Shown here: piece after piece, positions 28,028-35,794 of the stretch | Position numbering within the stretch: the stretch's first letter is position 1 | Layout of the letters: the number at the start of each line of letters is the position of its first letter | Source: Clostridia bacterium | GTDB taxonomy: Bacteria; Bacillota; Clostridia; Oscillospirales; Acutalibacteraceae | DNA length: 52,359 nucleotides | Assembly (NCBI GenBank): GCA_017434985.1 | Contig: JAFSFY010000047.1 | Coordinates: 1-52,359, forward strand | Direction: 5' to 3' | Translations under genes and position numbers: made by a program | Notes under the pieces: generated by a model | Databases searched by the model: none | Seen by the model: only the letters and a program-made list of their open reading frames with translations | What the model was told of the DNA's origin: nothing

Positions 28028-28196
28028 TCGCCTTGCGGCGAGTAATATTGCTACGCAGTGATATTCGGCTAACGCCGAGGGGTATTCGCTTTGCGAGTTT
28101 TAAAAGGCGAATAAAATATCACTAAAACCGTAGGTTTTAATATCACGATTGCCGTCGGCAATCATATCATTCTTTGCGTAGCAAAGAATATCACTA
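28022..28196. repeat. Branched hairpin-linker element, copy 1
   Basis: A string of short hairpins joined by a constant nine-base linker. Left half: hairpins CGCC/GGCG, GC-TAC-GC, CGGC/GCCG and CGC-TTT-GCG, with linkers AGTAATATT (28041), AGTGATATT (28057) and a decayed GGGGTATT. Right half: inverted linkers AATATCACT (28115), AATATCAC (28139), ATATCATT (28164) and AATATCACT (28187) around hairpins AAAACC/GGTTTT, GATTGCC/GGCAATC and CTTTGC/GCAAAG. Left and right linkers are complementary. An exact 11-bp inverted repeat (TTTTATTCGCC 28022-28032, GGCGAATAAAA 28106-28116) brackets the left half. No coding capacity is credible. Confidence 0.85.
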
Positions 28197-28206
28197 TATA
28201 AAAACT

Positions 28207-28251
28207 ACTACCCGAAAAAGAGATTTGTTTTCTCCTCTTCGGGTAGTTTTG
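28207..28251 (+). terminator. Terminator-like hairpin after element copy 1
   Basis: ACTACCCGAA/TTCGGGTAGT stem with a loop of about 21 bases, followed by TTTTG. A similar large-loop hairpin follows element copy 2, so these may belong with the elements. Confidence 0.65.
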
Positions 28252-28260
28252 TCGTAAGTG

Positions 28261-28287
28261 ACCCCGCTGTAAAGCGGGGTGTTTTTT
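28261..28287 (+). terminator. Terminator-like hairpin before the araC stop codon
   Basis: ACCCCGCT/AGCGGGGT stem followed by GTTTTTT on the plus strand. It would stop plus-strand read-through into the convergent AraC-type gene. Confidence 0.75.
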
Positions 28288-28300
28288 ATGAGAAAAAGCG

Positions 28301-29113
28301 TTATACTTCGGTGAAACGGTGGTTTTTGCGGTAGACGAGCGGCGGAACGGAAAAGTGTTCTTTAAACCGCCGCGAGAAGTAAAATTGATCGTAAAATCCC
28401 AACTGTTCGCTGATTTGGGACAGCGGCAGGTCGGTGGAGAGAAGCAGTTGTTCCGCCTTAAACAGCACCAATCCTTCGATATATTGACCTACCGACGTGC
28501 CCATTTCTTGTTTGAATTTGTGCGTCAATGTGTGAGGGGACACAAACGTGCACTCCGCCACCGTTTTCAGCGACAGCGACGCGGAAAGATTTTCTTCGAT
28601 AAAGTGAAGCGCTTTGGTGACGCACGCGGAATAGGCAGGGGCTTCAAGCGTGATCCCTTCGCGGCAAAGCAGGGCCATCACGTCACGCTTGACGAGCGCG
28701 CGCAAATAGAGCAGTTCGGCGCGGGAGTCGGCGGCGTACAGCGCCAACAACTCGCGGATATAGTCGTCGTCAAGCGGGGTATACAACACGCGTGAGATAC
28801 TGCGCAACAGGTCGTACCCCTCGCTTCCGAGCAGATTGACGTGAAAATACAGTTGCCGCATCTGTGTGTCGCAATGGTACGAAAACGCGCAACCGGCGGG
28901 CAACAAATACAGATGCCCTGCCTTGAGCGTCAACGCGCCGTGCGCCGTCTTCACAAACGCCTCCCCCTCGGCGATATAATACAGTCGCGTGTAGGGTGGT
29001 GACGGTTCGGTGGCGCACCATTTGTTGTCGCACAACGCGTTTCCGCTGGCAAGCAGTTGCAAGGATGCGGTTTCTTCGCGCCGATCAAGCGCGCGGTTGT
29101 GTGTGATAAGCAT
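28301..29113 (-). CDS. AraC family transcriptional regulator (fucosidase neighbour)
   Basis: 270 residues. An N-terminal cupin-like sensor (LTLKAGHLYLLPAGCAFSYHC, here AGHLYLLPAG is the clearest part, about residues 67-76) is followed by a C-terminal pair of helix-turn-helix motifs: SLKTVAECTFVSPHTLTHKF and ISEQLGFYDQFYFSRRFKEH. The latter is the canonical AraC signature. It is transcribed away from a GH29 fucosidase, and the 107-bp gap between them holds a 9-bp inverted repeat. I infer that it senses a sugar and controls that gene and perhaps itself. The effector is unknown. Confidence 0.9.
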   Translation of the reverse strand: MLITHNRALDRREETASLQLLASGNALCDNKWCATEPSPPYTRLYYIAEGEAFVKTAHGALTLKAGHLYLLPAGCAFSYHCDTQMRQLYFHVNLLGSEGYDLLRSISRVLYTPLDDDYIRELLALYAADSRAELLYLRALVKRDVMALLCREGITLEAPAYSACVTKALHFIEENLSASLSLKTVAECTFVSPHTLTHKFKQEMGTSVGQYIEGLVLFKAEQLLLSTDLPLSQISEQLGFYDQFYFSRRFKEHFSVPPLVYRKNHRFTEV

Positions 29114-29132
29114 ACAAAAATCTCCATATTTT

Positions 29133-29161
29133 CAGCCGAAATATCCATAGATTTTCGGCTG
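29133..29161. promoter_or_regulatory. Inverted repeat in the araC/fucosidase divergent gap
   Basis: CAGCCGAAA (29133-29141) and TTTCGGCTG (29153-29161) form perfect 9-bp arms 11 bp apart. The spacing fits a dimeric regulator site. It lies 20 bp from the araC start and 60 bp from the fucosidase start. A hairpin role is also possible. Confidence 0.5.
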
Positions 29162-29220
29162 TTCTTGTGATACAGTGAAACCGTAAGTTCCATATTTTAT
29201 TATAAATGGAGGTTTTGAAT

Positions 29221-30525
29221 ATGTCAAGTTATAAACGCCGCCCCTCGCCGGGCAATACCGATTGGTTGGTGCACGACCGATTTGGTATGTTCATTCATTT
29301 CGGTTTGTATGCGATGCCCGCCCGCCACGAATGGATCCGCTATGACGAAGTGATTCAGGATGCGGAATATCAACCGTATTTTGACCATTTTAACCCTGAC
29401 TTGTTTGATGCACGCGAATGGGCCGCCAAGGCGAAAGCGGCGGGTATGAAGTACGCCGTGCTCACCACCAAACATCACGAGGGCTTCTGTCTGTTTGATT
29501 CCAAGTACACCGAGTACAAGATCACCAACACTCCGTTTGGGCGTGATCTCGTGAAAGAATACGTTGAGGCATTTCGCGCCGAGGGTCTCAAAATCGGTTT
29601 CTACTATTCGCTGATCGACTGGAATCATCCGCAGTTCCCGATCGACGATCTGCACCCGATGGCGGCGTATGAAGACGCCGAGGAGCGCAACAAGAGTCGC
29701 GATATGAAGAAGTATGCCCAATATATGCGCGACCAAGTGACCGAATTGATGAGCAATTACGGAAAGATCGACATTTTGTGGTTCGACTTCTCCTACGACG
29801 CCATGCCGGAACATCCGCGTTACAAACCGTGGATGAAAGGCAAACGCGCCGCCGATTGGGAGTCGGAAAAACTCATCGCCATTGCGCGCGAGTTGCAACC
29901 CGGCATCATCATCAACAACCGCACCGACATTGAGCAGGATACCTGGACACCCGAACAGATCCAGCGTGAACAATGGCCGACCCACCCCGAAACGGGCGAA
30001 CTGCTTACCTGGGAAGTGTGCCAGACGTTTTCGGGTAGTTGGGGATATTACCGCGACGAGCACACCTGGAAATCGCCCGAACAACTTATCACGATGCTCA
30101 TTAAAACGGTCGCATCGGGCGGCAACCTGCTGATGAACGTGGGGCCCACCGCGCGCGGCAACTTCGACTATCGTGCCGATGCGGCGCTGGAAGAGTTCGC
30201 CAAATGGATGAAGGTGAACAGCCGTTCGATCTACGGGTGCACCAAAGCGGAGCCGGAATTTGAAACGCCGCTCGGTTGCCGTTTGACCCAAAGCGAGGAC
30301 GGCAAGCGGTTGTACATCCACATTTTGGACTATCCGCTCCAAATGCTCACCATGCCGTCACTTGCGGGCAAGGTGGCGTATTCGCAGTTCCTGCACGATG
30401 CCAGCGAGCTGCCGTTCTACGACAGTGCCGCCAACCGTTGCGGTGAAGTGATGAATGACACTTTTGTGTTGCCGGCGCTCAAACCCAACGTTCTCGTCCC
30501 CGTTATCGAAGTGTTCCTGAAATAA
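29221..30525 (+). CDS. Alpha-L-fucosidase, GH29
   Basis: A 434-residue retaining glycosidase that releases L-fucose from glycans. The family fold starts at WLVHDRFGMFIHFGLYAMPA. KYAVLTTKHHEGFCLFDS follows, and the nucleophile is Asp189 in KIDILWFDFSYD. There is no signal peptide, so it should work in the cytosol on imported oligosaccharides. The start MSSYKRRP follows GGAGG; an ATG five codons earlier overlaps that ribosome-binding site. The divergent AraC-type gene is the likely regulator. No transporter or fucose-catabolism gene is nearby. Confidence 0.93.
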   Translation: MSSYKRRPSPGNTDWLVHDRFGMFIHFGLYAMPARHEWIRYDEVIQDAEYQPYFDHFNPDLFDAREWAAKAKAAGMKYAVLTTKHHEGFCLFDSKYTEYKITNTPFGRDLVKEYVEAFRAEGLKIGFYYSLIDWNHPQFPIDDLHPMAAYEDAEERNKSRDMKKYAQYMRDQVTELMSNYGKIDILWFDFSYDAMPEHPRYKPWMKGKRAADWESEKLIAIARELQPGIIINNRTDIEQDTWTPEQIQREQWPTHPETGELLTWEVCQTFSGSWGYYRDEHTWKSPEQLITMLIKTVASGGNLLMNVGPTARGNFDYRADAALEEFAKWMKVNSRSIYGCTKAEPEFETPLGCRLTQSEDGKRLYIHILDYPLQMLTMPSLAGKVAYSQFLHDASELPFYDSAANRCGEVMNDTFVLPALKPNVLVPVIEVFLK

Positions 30526-30543
30526 AAACGAAAGCCTCACGAT

Positions 30544-30573
30544 AGGCGTGATACTCTTAGCGGAGTATCACGC
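30544..30573 (+). other. Strong hairpin after the fucosidase gene
   Basis: GGCGTGATACTC/GAGTATCACGCC, a perfect 12-bp stem with a six-base loop and no T-run. It directly precedes element copy 2 and itself contains GTGATA/TATCAC, so it may be a degenerate arm of that element. Confidence 0.7.
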
Positions 30574-30579
30574 CATCTC

Positions 30580-30748
30580 TATTCGCCTGCGGCGAGTGAT
30601 ATTGCTTCGCAGTGATATTCGGCTTATGCCGAGTGATATTCGCTGCGCGAGTTGTGCGGAAAATAGAATATCACTGAAGCCGCAAGGCTTCAATATCACG
30701 ATTGCGATAGCAATCATATCACTCTTTGCGAAAGCAAAGAATATCACC
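30580..30748. repeat. Branched hairpin-linker element, copy 2
   Basis: Same plan as the element at 28022. The left half has three perfect direct linkers AGTGATATT (30595, 30611, 30632) between hairpins CGCC/GGCG, GC-TTC-GC, CGGC/GCCG and CGC-TGC-GCG. The right half has inverted linkers AATATCACT (30667), AATATCAC (30692), ATATCACT (30716) and AATATCACC (30740) around GAAGCC/GGCTTC, GATTGC/GCAATC and CTTTGC/GCAAAG. The order of hairpins is the same as in copy 1. The fifth stem shows paired changes (AAAACC/GGTTTT there, GAAGCC/GGCTTC here), so structure is conserved rather than sequence. Confidence 0.88.
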
Positions 30749-30756
30749 AAAAGCAG

Positions 30757-30812
30757 AAAAAGAGAGAGCAAAGCGGTTTTTCTTTCCGCCTTGTTCTCTC
30801 TTTGCGTTTTTA
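30757..30812 (+). terminator. Large hairpin terminator after element copy 2
   Basis: AAAGAGAGAGCAAAGCGG pairs with CCGCCTTGTTCTCTCTTT (two mismatches or wobbles), followed by GCGTTTTTATT. It ends plus-strand transcription from the fucosidase. The remaining 30813-30913 has no gene or clear signal. Confidence 0.7.
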
Positions 30813-30913
30813 TTGCAAGTTTCGCATTTGTTTAGCAAATGCATCGGGCTATGCTCATACCCCTATTATAAATTCTCCGATAAGGGCAACACCCATATTC
30901 TCGTGAGGCTTTT

Positions 30914-31867
30914 TTATAGTTCGATTTCCGCGTACACGTCCCGCAAGACTTCGCACGAGGCGTGGAACTGTGCTTGTTCCTCGTCGGTGAGGGCCATTGT
31001 GTGCACACGGCGAATGCCGTTGCGGTTGACGATACAGGGCACGCCGACGTAAACGCCCGACTCGCCGTATTCGCCATGGAGCATCGCCGAGACGGTGAGC
31101 ACGCTGTTTTCGTCCCCCAAAATGGCTTTGGTGATGCGCACGAGCGACATCCCGATGCCGTAGTAGGTGGCGTTTTTGGCTTTGATGATCTGTTGAGCGG
31201 CGTCCCGCACGTTGCTCTCGATACGGCGCAGGTCACATTCGCAACAGTCACCGCCGTCTTCTTCGCACAACGCGAGGACGGGACGGGTGGCGAGCATCGC
31301 TTGCGACCACGGCACAAACTCGCTGTCGCCGTGCTCCCCGATGACGTAAGCGTGGACGTTGCGCGAGTCGACGGTGAAGAAATCGCCGAGCAAAAAGCGC
31401 AGGCGAGCCGTGTCCAGCACGGTGCCGCTGCCGATGACGCGGCGTGGGTTGAAGCCCGACAAGGCACAGGTGATGCGGGTCATAATGTCGACGGGGTTGG
31501 TGGCGACCAAAAAGATGCCGTTAAAGCCCGAACGTACCACCGGTTCGACGATCGAACGGAACACCGCGGCGTTGCGAGAGAGCAGGTCGCGCCGCGATTC
31601 GCCCGGTTTTTGTGCCACACCCGCACAGATGACCACGATGTCGGCGTCGGTACAATCGTCGTACGAGCCGGCGTAGATCTTCATGGAGGTGGGGGCAAAG
31701 GCAAGGCCGTGGTTTAAGTCCATCGCTTCGCCTTCGGCGCGCTGTCGGTTGACGTCAATGAGCACCAGCTCGTCACAAGCACCTTGGTTGAGCAGGGCGT
31801 ACGCATAGCTCATTCCCACCATACCCGTGCCGACCAGCACGACTTTTCGATTATCACGTGTTACCAT
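30914..31867 (-). CDS. ldh: L-lactate dehydrogenase
   Basis: 317 residues, NAD-dependent reduction of pyruvate to L-lactate in fermentation. It has the Rossmann motif VLVGTGMVGMSYA (about 10-22). Position 102-type Gln in GVAQKPGESRRDLL favours lactate over malate. The substrate Arg lies in the helix after NPVDIMT, and the catalytic His is in VIGEHGDSEFVPWS. It is the last gene of a four-gene minus-strand operon (pflX-like, alr, araC-type, ldh), 21 bp after the regulator. No clear terminator follows. Confidence 0.93.
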   Translation of the reverse strand: MVTRDNRKVVLVGTGMVGMSYAYALLNQGACDELVLIDVNRQRAEGEAMDLNHGLAFAPTSMKIYAGSYDDCTDADIVVICAGVAQKPGESRRDLLSRNAAVFRSIVEPVVRSGFNGIFLVATNPVDIMTRITCALSGFNPRRVIGSGTVLDTARLRFLLGDFFTVDSRNVHAYVIGEHGDSEFVPWSQAMLATRPVLALCEEDGGDCCECDLRRIESNVRDAAQQIIKAKNATYYGIGMSLVRITKAILGDENSVLTVSAMLHGEYGESGVYVGVPCIVNRNGIRRVHTMALTDEEQAQFHASCEVLRDVYAEIEL

Positions 31868-31888
31868 AGGGAAAACTCCTGTTTTTTC

Positions 31889-32773
31889 TTATTTTGCCTG
31901 AACGGACAGCGTATATTCACGCGGGGTCATTCCCGTTTCTTGTTTGAAGTGGCGGGAGAAATAGTGCACCGACGAATAGCCGAGCTTGTCCGCAATTTGG
32001 GTGATGTTGCCCGCGCCCTCGCGCAGCATAATTTTGGCTTGCACGATCTTAAGATCGCGGTAATATTCCATCACGCCTTTGCCCGTGACCGCTTTGAAGA
32101 TGGTTTTCAGATTGGTGGCGCTTTGCGCGGAATATTGGCAAATATCCGAGAAGGACAGCGAATCGCACAAATGCTCTTCCATATACTGCTGGATGCGCAG
32201 TACCAGATCGCAATCCGAACGGTGTTTGATCGAGGAGGACGCTTTGGGGCGTTGGTCAAGCGGCATCTCGTTGCGGATCATATCGAGAAGCAACATCTCG
32301 AGCTGTAACGAGATCATCTGTTCCGTACCGAACGGCACGTGCTTGCTGCGCTCCATCTCCACCGTATACGGGTCGCCGAGCGGGTTGGAAAACGCCACTT
32401 TCGCCTCTTTGATGATCTGCGCCATCAAATCGCGCTGGCGCGCGGTGGCGTAGGCGATCTTATGTTTGAAAAACGACATGGCGGGGGAGTTGCACACAAA
32501 GGTGAAGATGACCACGTTTGGCGCCACCTCGCCGTTGCCGTACAGATTGTGAAATTCGTTTGGTTGATGAAAGATCAGTTGGCCTTGTTGCAGTTCGTAG
32601 CCATTATTTTCGGCAATGACCTCCAGGCGGCCTTTGTCGACGTACACCAATTCCCAAAAATCGTGGCGTTCGCCGCCGAACACGTAGTTTTTGGCGTGCT
32701 CAAAGTAGTGGAGTGTCACAACCGATTCGATTTCGATCTCCCGTTTCAACACGGTGGGGACAAAGGGGGTCAT
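31889..32773 (-). CDS. AraC family transcriptional regulator (ldh neighbour)
   Basis: 294 residues. The N-terminal cupin sensor has HDFWELVYVDKGRLEV and a second half GQLIFHQPNEFHNLYG, both typical of AraC sugar sensors with His near the ligand pocket. The C-terminal double helix-turn-helix has FSDICQYSAQSATNLKTIFK and IADKLGYSSVHYFSRHFKQE. It is embedded in the operon between alr (14-bp gap) and ldh (21-bp gap). What it senses and controls is not evident; autoregulation of the operon is possible. Confidence 0.9.
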   Translation of the reverse strand: MTPFVPTVLKREIEIESVVTLHYFEHAKNYVFGGERHDFWELVYVDKGRLEVIAENNGYELQQGQLIFHQPNEFHNLYGNGEVAPNVVIFTFVCNSPAMSFFKHKIAYATARQRDLMAQIIKEAKVAFSNPLGDPYTVEMERSKHVPFGTEQMISLQLEMLLLDMIRNEMPLDQRPKASSSIKHRSDCDLVLRIQQYMEEHLCDSLSFSDICQYSAQSATNLKTIFKAVTGKGVMEYYRDLKIVQAKIMLREGAGNITQIADKLGYSSVHYFSRHFKQETGMTPREYTLSVQAK

Positions 32774-32787
32774 ACCGTTTCCTCCTT

Positions 32788-33918
32788 TTACAAATAGATG
32801 CGCGGCACGCGTTTGCCGATGCCGCAGATCAGCTCGTAGCCGATGGTGTTTGCCAGATCGGCCACTTCGTCGGCCGAGGGGGTGTCGCCAAACACGGTGA
32901 CGGATTGTCCCGCCGCGACGCCCTCAACGCCCGTGACGTCCAACACGCATTGATCCATACAAATGCGACCGATAAGCGGAACGCGATGGCCGTTTACCTG
33001 CATCGTCGCGGTGTTGGAAAGCGTTCGCGGATAGCCGTCGGCGTATCCGAGCGGAACGGTGGCGACCACCGCGTCGGCATCGGCGGTGTGGGTACACCCG
33101 TAACTCACCGGGGTGCCCGACGGGATCGTTTTCACCTGCGAGATCACCGTTTTGAGGGTCATCGCCGCCTGCAGGTCGACCGTTTTTTCGAAAAGCGGGG
33201 AGGGGAGCAGCCCGTACAACACGATACCGGGACGCACCATATCCAGGTGCATGTCGGGGAAGCGCAGGGTGGCGGCGCTGTTGCAACAATGCTCGAGAGC
33301 AAAGGTGATGCCGCGTTGTTCGAGTGCCGCCGTTGCCCCCGTAAAGAGGGCAAATTGGCGGCGGGTGAACGCTTCGCCGTCTTGCTCATCCGCCATCGCA
33401 AAGTGGGTAAAAATGCCGGTTACCGCCAACTGCGGCAGGGAACACGCGGCGGCGATATCGTCCAGTGCGGCGCGGTCGTCGTCCTCGTCGTGATAGAAAA
33501 AGCCGACGCGGGACATGCCCGTGTCCAATTTGACGTGGCAGTCCACCGTCACGCCCGCGGCGGTCGCCGCGGCATTCAGGTTGGCGGCGTATTCGCCGTC
33601 AAGCAACGCCTGCGTGATGTCGTAGTGTGCAAGCCGCGCCGCTTCTTCGGGCGGGGTGTAGGACAAAATGAGGATCGGACGGGTGATACCGCCCTCGCGC
33701 AGGCGAACGGCTTCGTCCAAATTGGACACACCGAACCAATCGGCGCCTGCCTTTTCCAGCGTGACGGCGGTCGGCAGGTCACCATGACCGTAGGCGTCCG
33801 CCTTCACAATCGCCATTACACGGCAATCGCCGTGCACGCGTTCGCGCACGCGGCGGTAGTTGTGCGCCACGGCAGAAAGCCGAATTTCTGCCCAACTGCG
33901 TTTTAAAAAGTCTGCCAT
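32788..33918 (-). CDS. alr: Alanine racemase
   Basis: A PLP enzyme interconverting L- and D-alanine for peptidoglycan, 376 residues. The PLP lysine is Lys39 in AIVKADAYGHG. The second catalytic base is the Tyr in PVSYGCTHT in the C-terminal beta domain, and the substrate-side CMDQ is in GRICMDQCVLDVT. The start MADFLKRSW follows CAGGAG; an ATG eight codons earlier overlaps the upstream gene. It begins 4 bp after the pflX-like gene. Confidence 0.95.
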   Translation of the reverse strand: MADFLKRSWAEIRLSAVAHNYRRVRERVHGDCRVMAIVKADAYGHGDLPTAVTLEKAGADWFGVSNLDEAVRLREGGITRPILILSYTPPEEAARLAHYDITQALLDGEYAANLNAAATAAGVTVDCHVKLDTGMSRVGFFYHDEDDDRAALDDIAAACSLPQLAVTGIFTHFAMADEQDGEAFTRRQFALFTGATAALEQRGITFALEHCCNSAATLRFPDMHLDMVRPGIVLYGLLPSPLFEKTVDLQAAMTLKTVISQVKTIPSGTPVSYGCTHTADADAVVATVPLGYADGYPRTLSNTATMQVNGHRVPLIGRICMDQCVLDVTGVEGVAAGQSVTVFGDTPSADEVADLANTIGYELICGIGKRVPRIYL

Positions 33919-33922
33919 AACG

Positions 33923-34804
33923 TCACACTCCTGTCGTATCAAAAATCGGGATCATCTGTGTGCCGGCGCTTTCGCGGTCCTGCACGTATCCGTCAAGGTC
34001 GGTATCGGCCAAATGCCGCCACACTTTTTCGCACTCGCGCGCAGTGAGACGGCGCGAAAGTTCGGGGAACCCGTCGATGTCGGCCATCGGGGTGTATTGG
34101 AACATCAAACTGGTGAGCGCGCCCTCGGGCAGATGCCGTGAGAGCCAATCGATCACCGCGAGCGATTCGGCGGTGTGCCCCGGCAACACGAGGTGGCGCA
34201 CCACCGTGCCGCGGGTGAGCATACCGCGTTCGTCAAACACGGCAGGGCCGGTTTGGCGCGCCATTTCGAGCACCGCGTCACACGCGAAAGTTGCATAATC
34301 GGTCGCACCCGACAGCGCACCCGATAGGGAAGGCGAAAGGTATTTGAGGTCGGGCAGATACACGTCGATCAGCCCCTCAAGCGAGCGAAGCGTGTCCACC
34401 GTTTCGTAGCCGCCGCTGTTGTATACCACCGGCACGGGCGGGCGGTACAGCATCAGTGCCTCGCGAATGGCGGCGGCGTAGTGGGTGGGGTTGACAAGAT
34501 TGATATTGGCGGCGCCTTGCTCAACAAGTTCGCGAAAAATTTCCGCCAACCGCGCTGTCGTGACCGCCTTGCCGACGGGACCGCGACTGATCTCACGGTT
34601 TTGACAAAAGCCGCAACGCAGCGTACATCCCGCGAAAAACACCGTCCCCGACCCGTTTTGCCCACTGATGCACGGCTCCTCCCCAAAATGGAGTGCCGCA
34701 CGGGCAATCACGGGGGCGGCAGGCATACGGCAAAAGCCGTGCCCCACCGTGTCGGTGCGAAGGGCGCCGCAGCGGCGAGGGCAGAGCGAACACGTAAATT
34801 CCAT
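33923..34804 (-). CDS. Radical SAM protein, PflX family
   Basis: 293 residues related to pyruvate formate-lyase activases but of the COG1313 type. The Fe-S radical SAM motif CX3CX2C is GCTLRCGFCQN (C60, C64, C67). The N-terminus has another Cys group (C5, C8, C12, C25; CSLCPRRCG), typical of this family, and the family stretch ANINLVNPTHYAAAI is present. The target is unknown. I set the start at MEFTCSLCP with AGAAGGTG upstream; a longer frame extends beyond the promoter. It is the first gene of the operon with alr, an araC-type gene and ldh. Confidence 0.88.
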   Translation of the reverse strand: MEFTCSLCPRRCGALRTDTVGHGFCRMPAAPVIARAALHFGEEPCISGQNGSGTVFFAGCTLRCGFCQNREISRGPVGKAVTTARLAEIFRELVEQGAANINLVNPTHYAAAIREALMLYRPPVPVVYNSGGYETVDTLRSLEGLIDVYLPDLKYLSPSLSGALSGATDYATFACDAVLEMARQTGPAVFDERGMLTRGTVVRHLVLPGHTAESLAVIDWLSRHLPEGALTSLMFQYTPMADIDGFPELSRRLTARECEKVWRHLADTDLDGYVQDRESAGTQMIPIFDTTGV

Positions 34805-34828
34805 CGGCGCACCTTCTTTCATAGTATT

Positions 34829-34857
34829 AGTATACAATGGCGGGCAGAAAAATTCAA
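34829..34857 (-). promoter_or_regulatory. Sigma-A promoter of the pflX-alr-araC-ldh operon
   Basis: On the minus strand TTGAAT (34852-34857), a 17-bp spacer and TATACT (34829-34834), about 25 bp before the start codon of the PflX-family gene. Confidence 0.8.
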
Positions 34858-34864
34858 CAAGTAT

Positions 34865-34893
34865 TTGTATTTTCGGTCGAGATGTGGTATGAT
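34865..34893 (+). promoter_or_regulatory. Likely promoter of the sugar isomerase/epimerase gene
   Basis: TTGTAT (34865-34870), a 17-bp spacer and TATGAT (34888-34893). It lies back to back with the divergent pflX promoter. Confidence 0.6.
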
Positions 34894-34956
34894 AAAGGAA
34901 AATACTTGCCTGTTTGAGGAAAAATCTCACCGTTTTTGCAAAAGGAGTGCGTAGCG

Positions 34957-35742
34957 ATGAACGTCGGAGTATCCACCTCCAACTTATACCCCTTGCCGAT
35001 TGAAGAGTCGCTGGACAACATTTTGGCGTTGGGTGTTCGGCACACGGAGATCTTTTTTAACGCGGCGTGCGAACTGGAAGCGCCGTTTGTGGATGATCTG
35101 CGCCGTCGGTTGGACGCACACGGGGCGGTGGCGCACGCCATCCACCCGCATACGTCGTTTATGGAGCCGCATTTTTTGTTTTCCATCTACGAGCGCCGCG
35201 CCGACGAGATGGTGGACAATTACAAACGCAATTTTGAAGCGGCGGCGCGCCTGGGCGCACGCTATCTGGTGTTGCACGGCGACCGCGCGCAAAGTCAACT
35301 GTCGCTCGAACAATCGCTGGAACGGTACGAGCGGCTCTACGACCTCGGGGTGACCTACGGGGTACGGGTGGCACAGGAAAACGTGGTACGGTTTCGCGCC
35401 GAAAGTTTGGACTATATCCGCGCGCTGCGCCGTCATCTCGGCGACAAAGCCGCGTTTGTGTTGGATGTGAAACAGACGGTGCGGTGCGGGCACACCATCG
35501 AGGAGGTTGCCGAAGCGATGGGGGACGCTATCGTACACGTGCACGTCAGTGACCATACCGCGGAGCAGGATTGTCTGCTTCCCGGCAAAGGGGCGTTTGA
35601 TTACGGGCGGTTGCGGGCGATTTTGGCGGCGCGCCGTTACGAGGGAGCGGTACTGCTCGAACTGTATCGCCGCAATTTCGGCGAGGCAGCCGAACTCGGA
35701 GAAGCGGTTGCGTGGTTGACCGAGAGATTGCAACACGAATAA
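34957..35742 (+). CDS. Sugar phosphate isomerase/epimerase family TIM barrel
   Basis: 261 residues of the xylose isomerase-like AP2Ec barrel family. Strand-end metal-ligand candidates are visible: Glu in RHTEIFF, His in YLVLHGD, Glu in VRVAQENV, Asp/Lys in FVLDVKQ, His in VHVHVSDHT, and Glu near the end in VLLELYR. This pattern fits a divalent-metal sugar isomerase or epimerase, or an endonuclease IV relative. The substrate is not identifiable. The start MNVGVSTSNLYPL follows AAAGGAG. It is a single gene. Confidence 0.82.
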   Translation: MNVGVSTSNLYPLPIEESLDNILALGVRHTEIFFNAACELEAPFVDDLRRRLDAHGAVAHAIHPHTSFMEPHFLFSIYERRADEMVDNYKRNFEAAARLGARYLVLHGDRAQSQLSLEQSLERYERLYDLGVTYGVRVAQENVVRFRAESLDYIRALRRHLGDKAAFVLDVKQTVRCGHTIEEVAEAMGDAIVHVHVSDHTAEQDCLLPGKGAFDYGRLRAILAARRYEGAVLLELYRRNFGEAAELGEAVAWLTERLQHE

Positions 35743-35748
35743 GAAAAA

Positions 35749-35781
35749 ACGCGCCACCCGACAAGGTTGTCGGGTGGCGCG
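35749..35781. terminator. Terminator between the TIM-barrel and SPFH genes
   Basis: GCGCCACCCGACA/TGTCGGGTGGCGC perfect stem with a four-base loop. The T-run (TTTTTT) is on the minus strand, so it mainly stops the SPFH transcript, but the stem would also affect the convergent gene. Confidence 0.9.
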
Positions 35782-35794
35782 TGGTTTATGATGA

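Noticed and set aside
28041-28195. Regularly spaced short repeats that might suggest a CRISPR array
   Set aside because: Linkers are only nine bases, flip orientation midway, and the intervening pieces are themselves palindromes rather than unique spacers. No cas gene is present.
30548-30835. Open frame of 95 codons across the second hairpin element
   Set aside because: Its codons are read straight through the palindromic linkers and hairpins; composition is Ile/Ser/Arg repeats with no ribosome-binding site. It is a by-product of the repeat.
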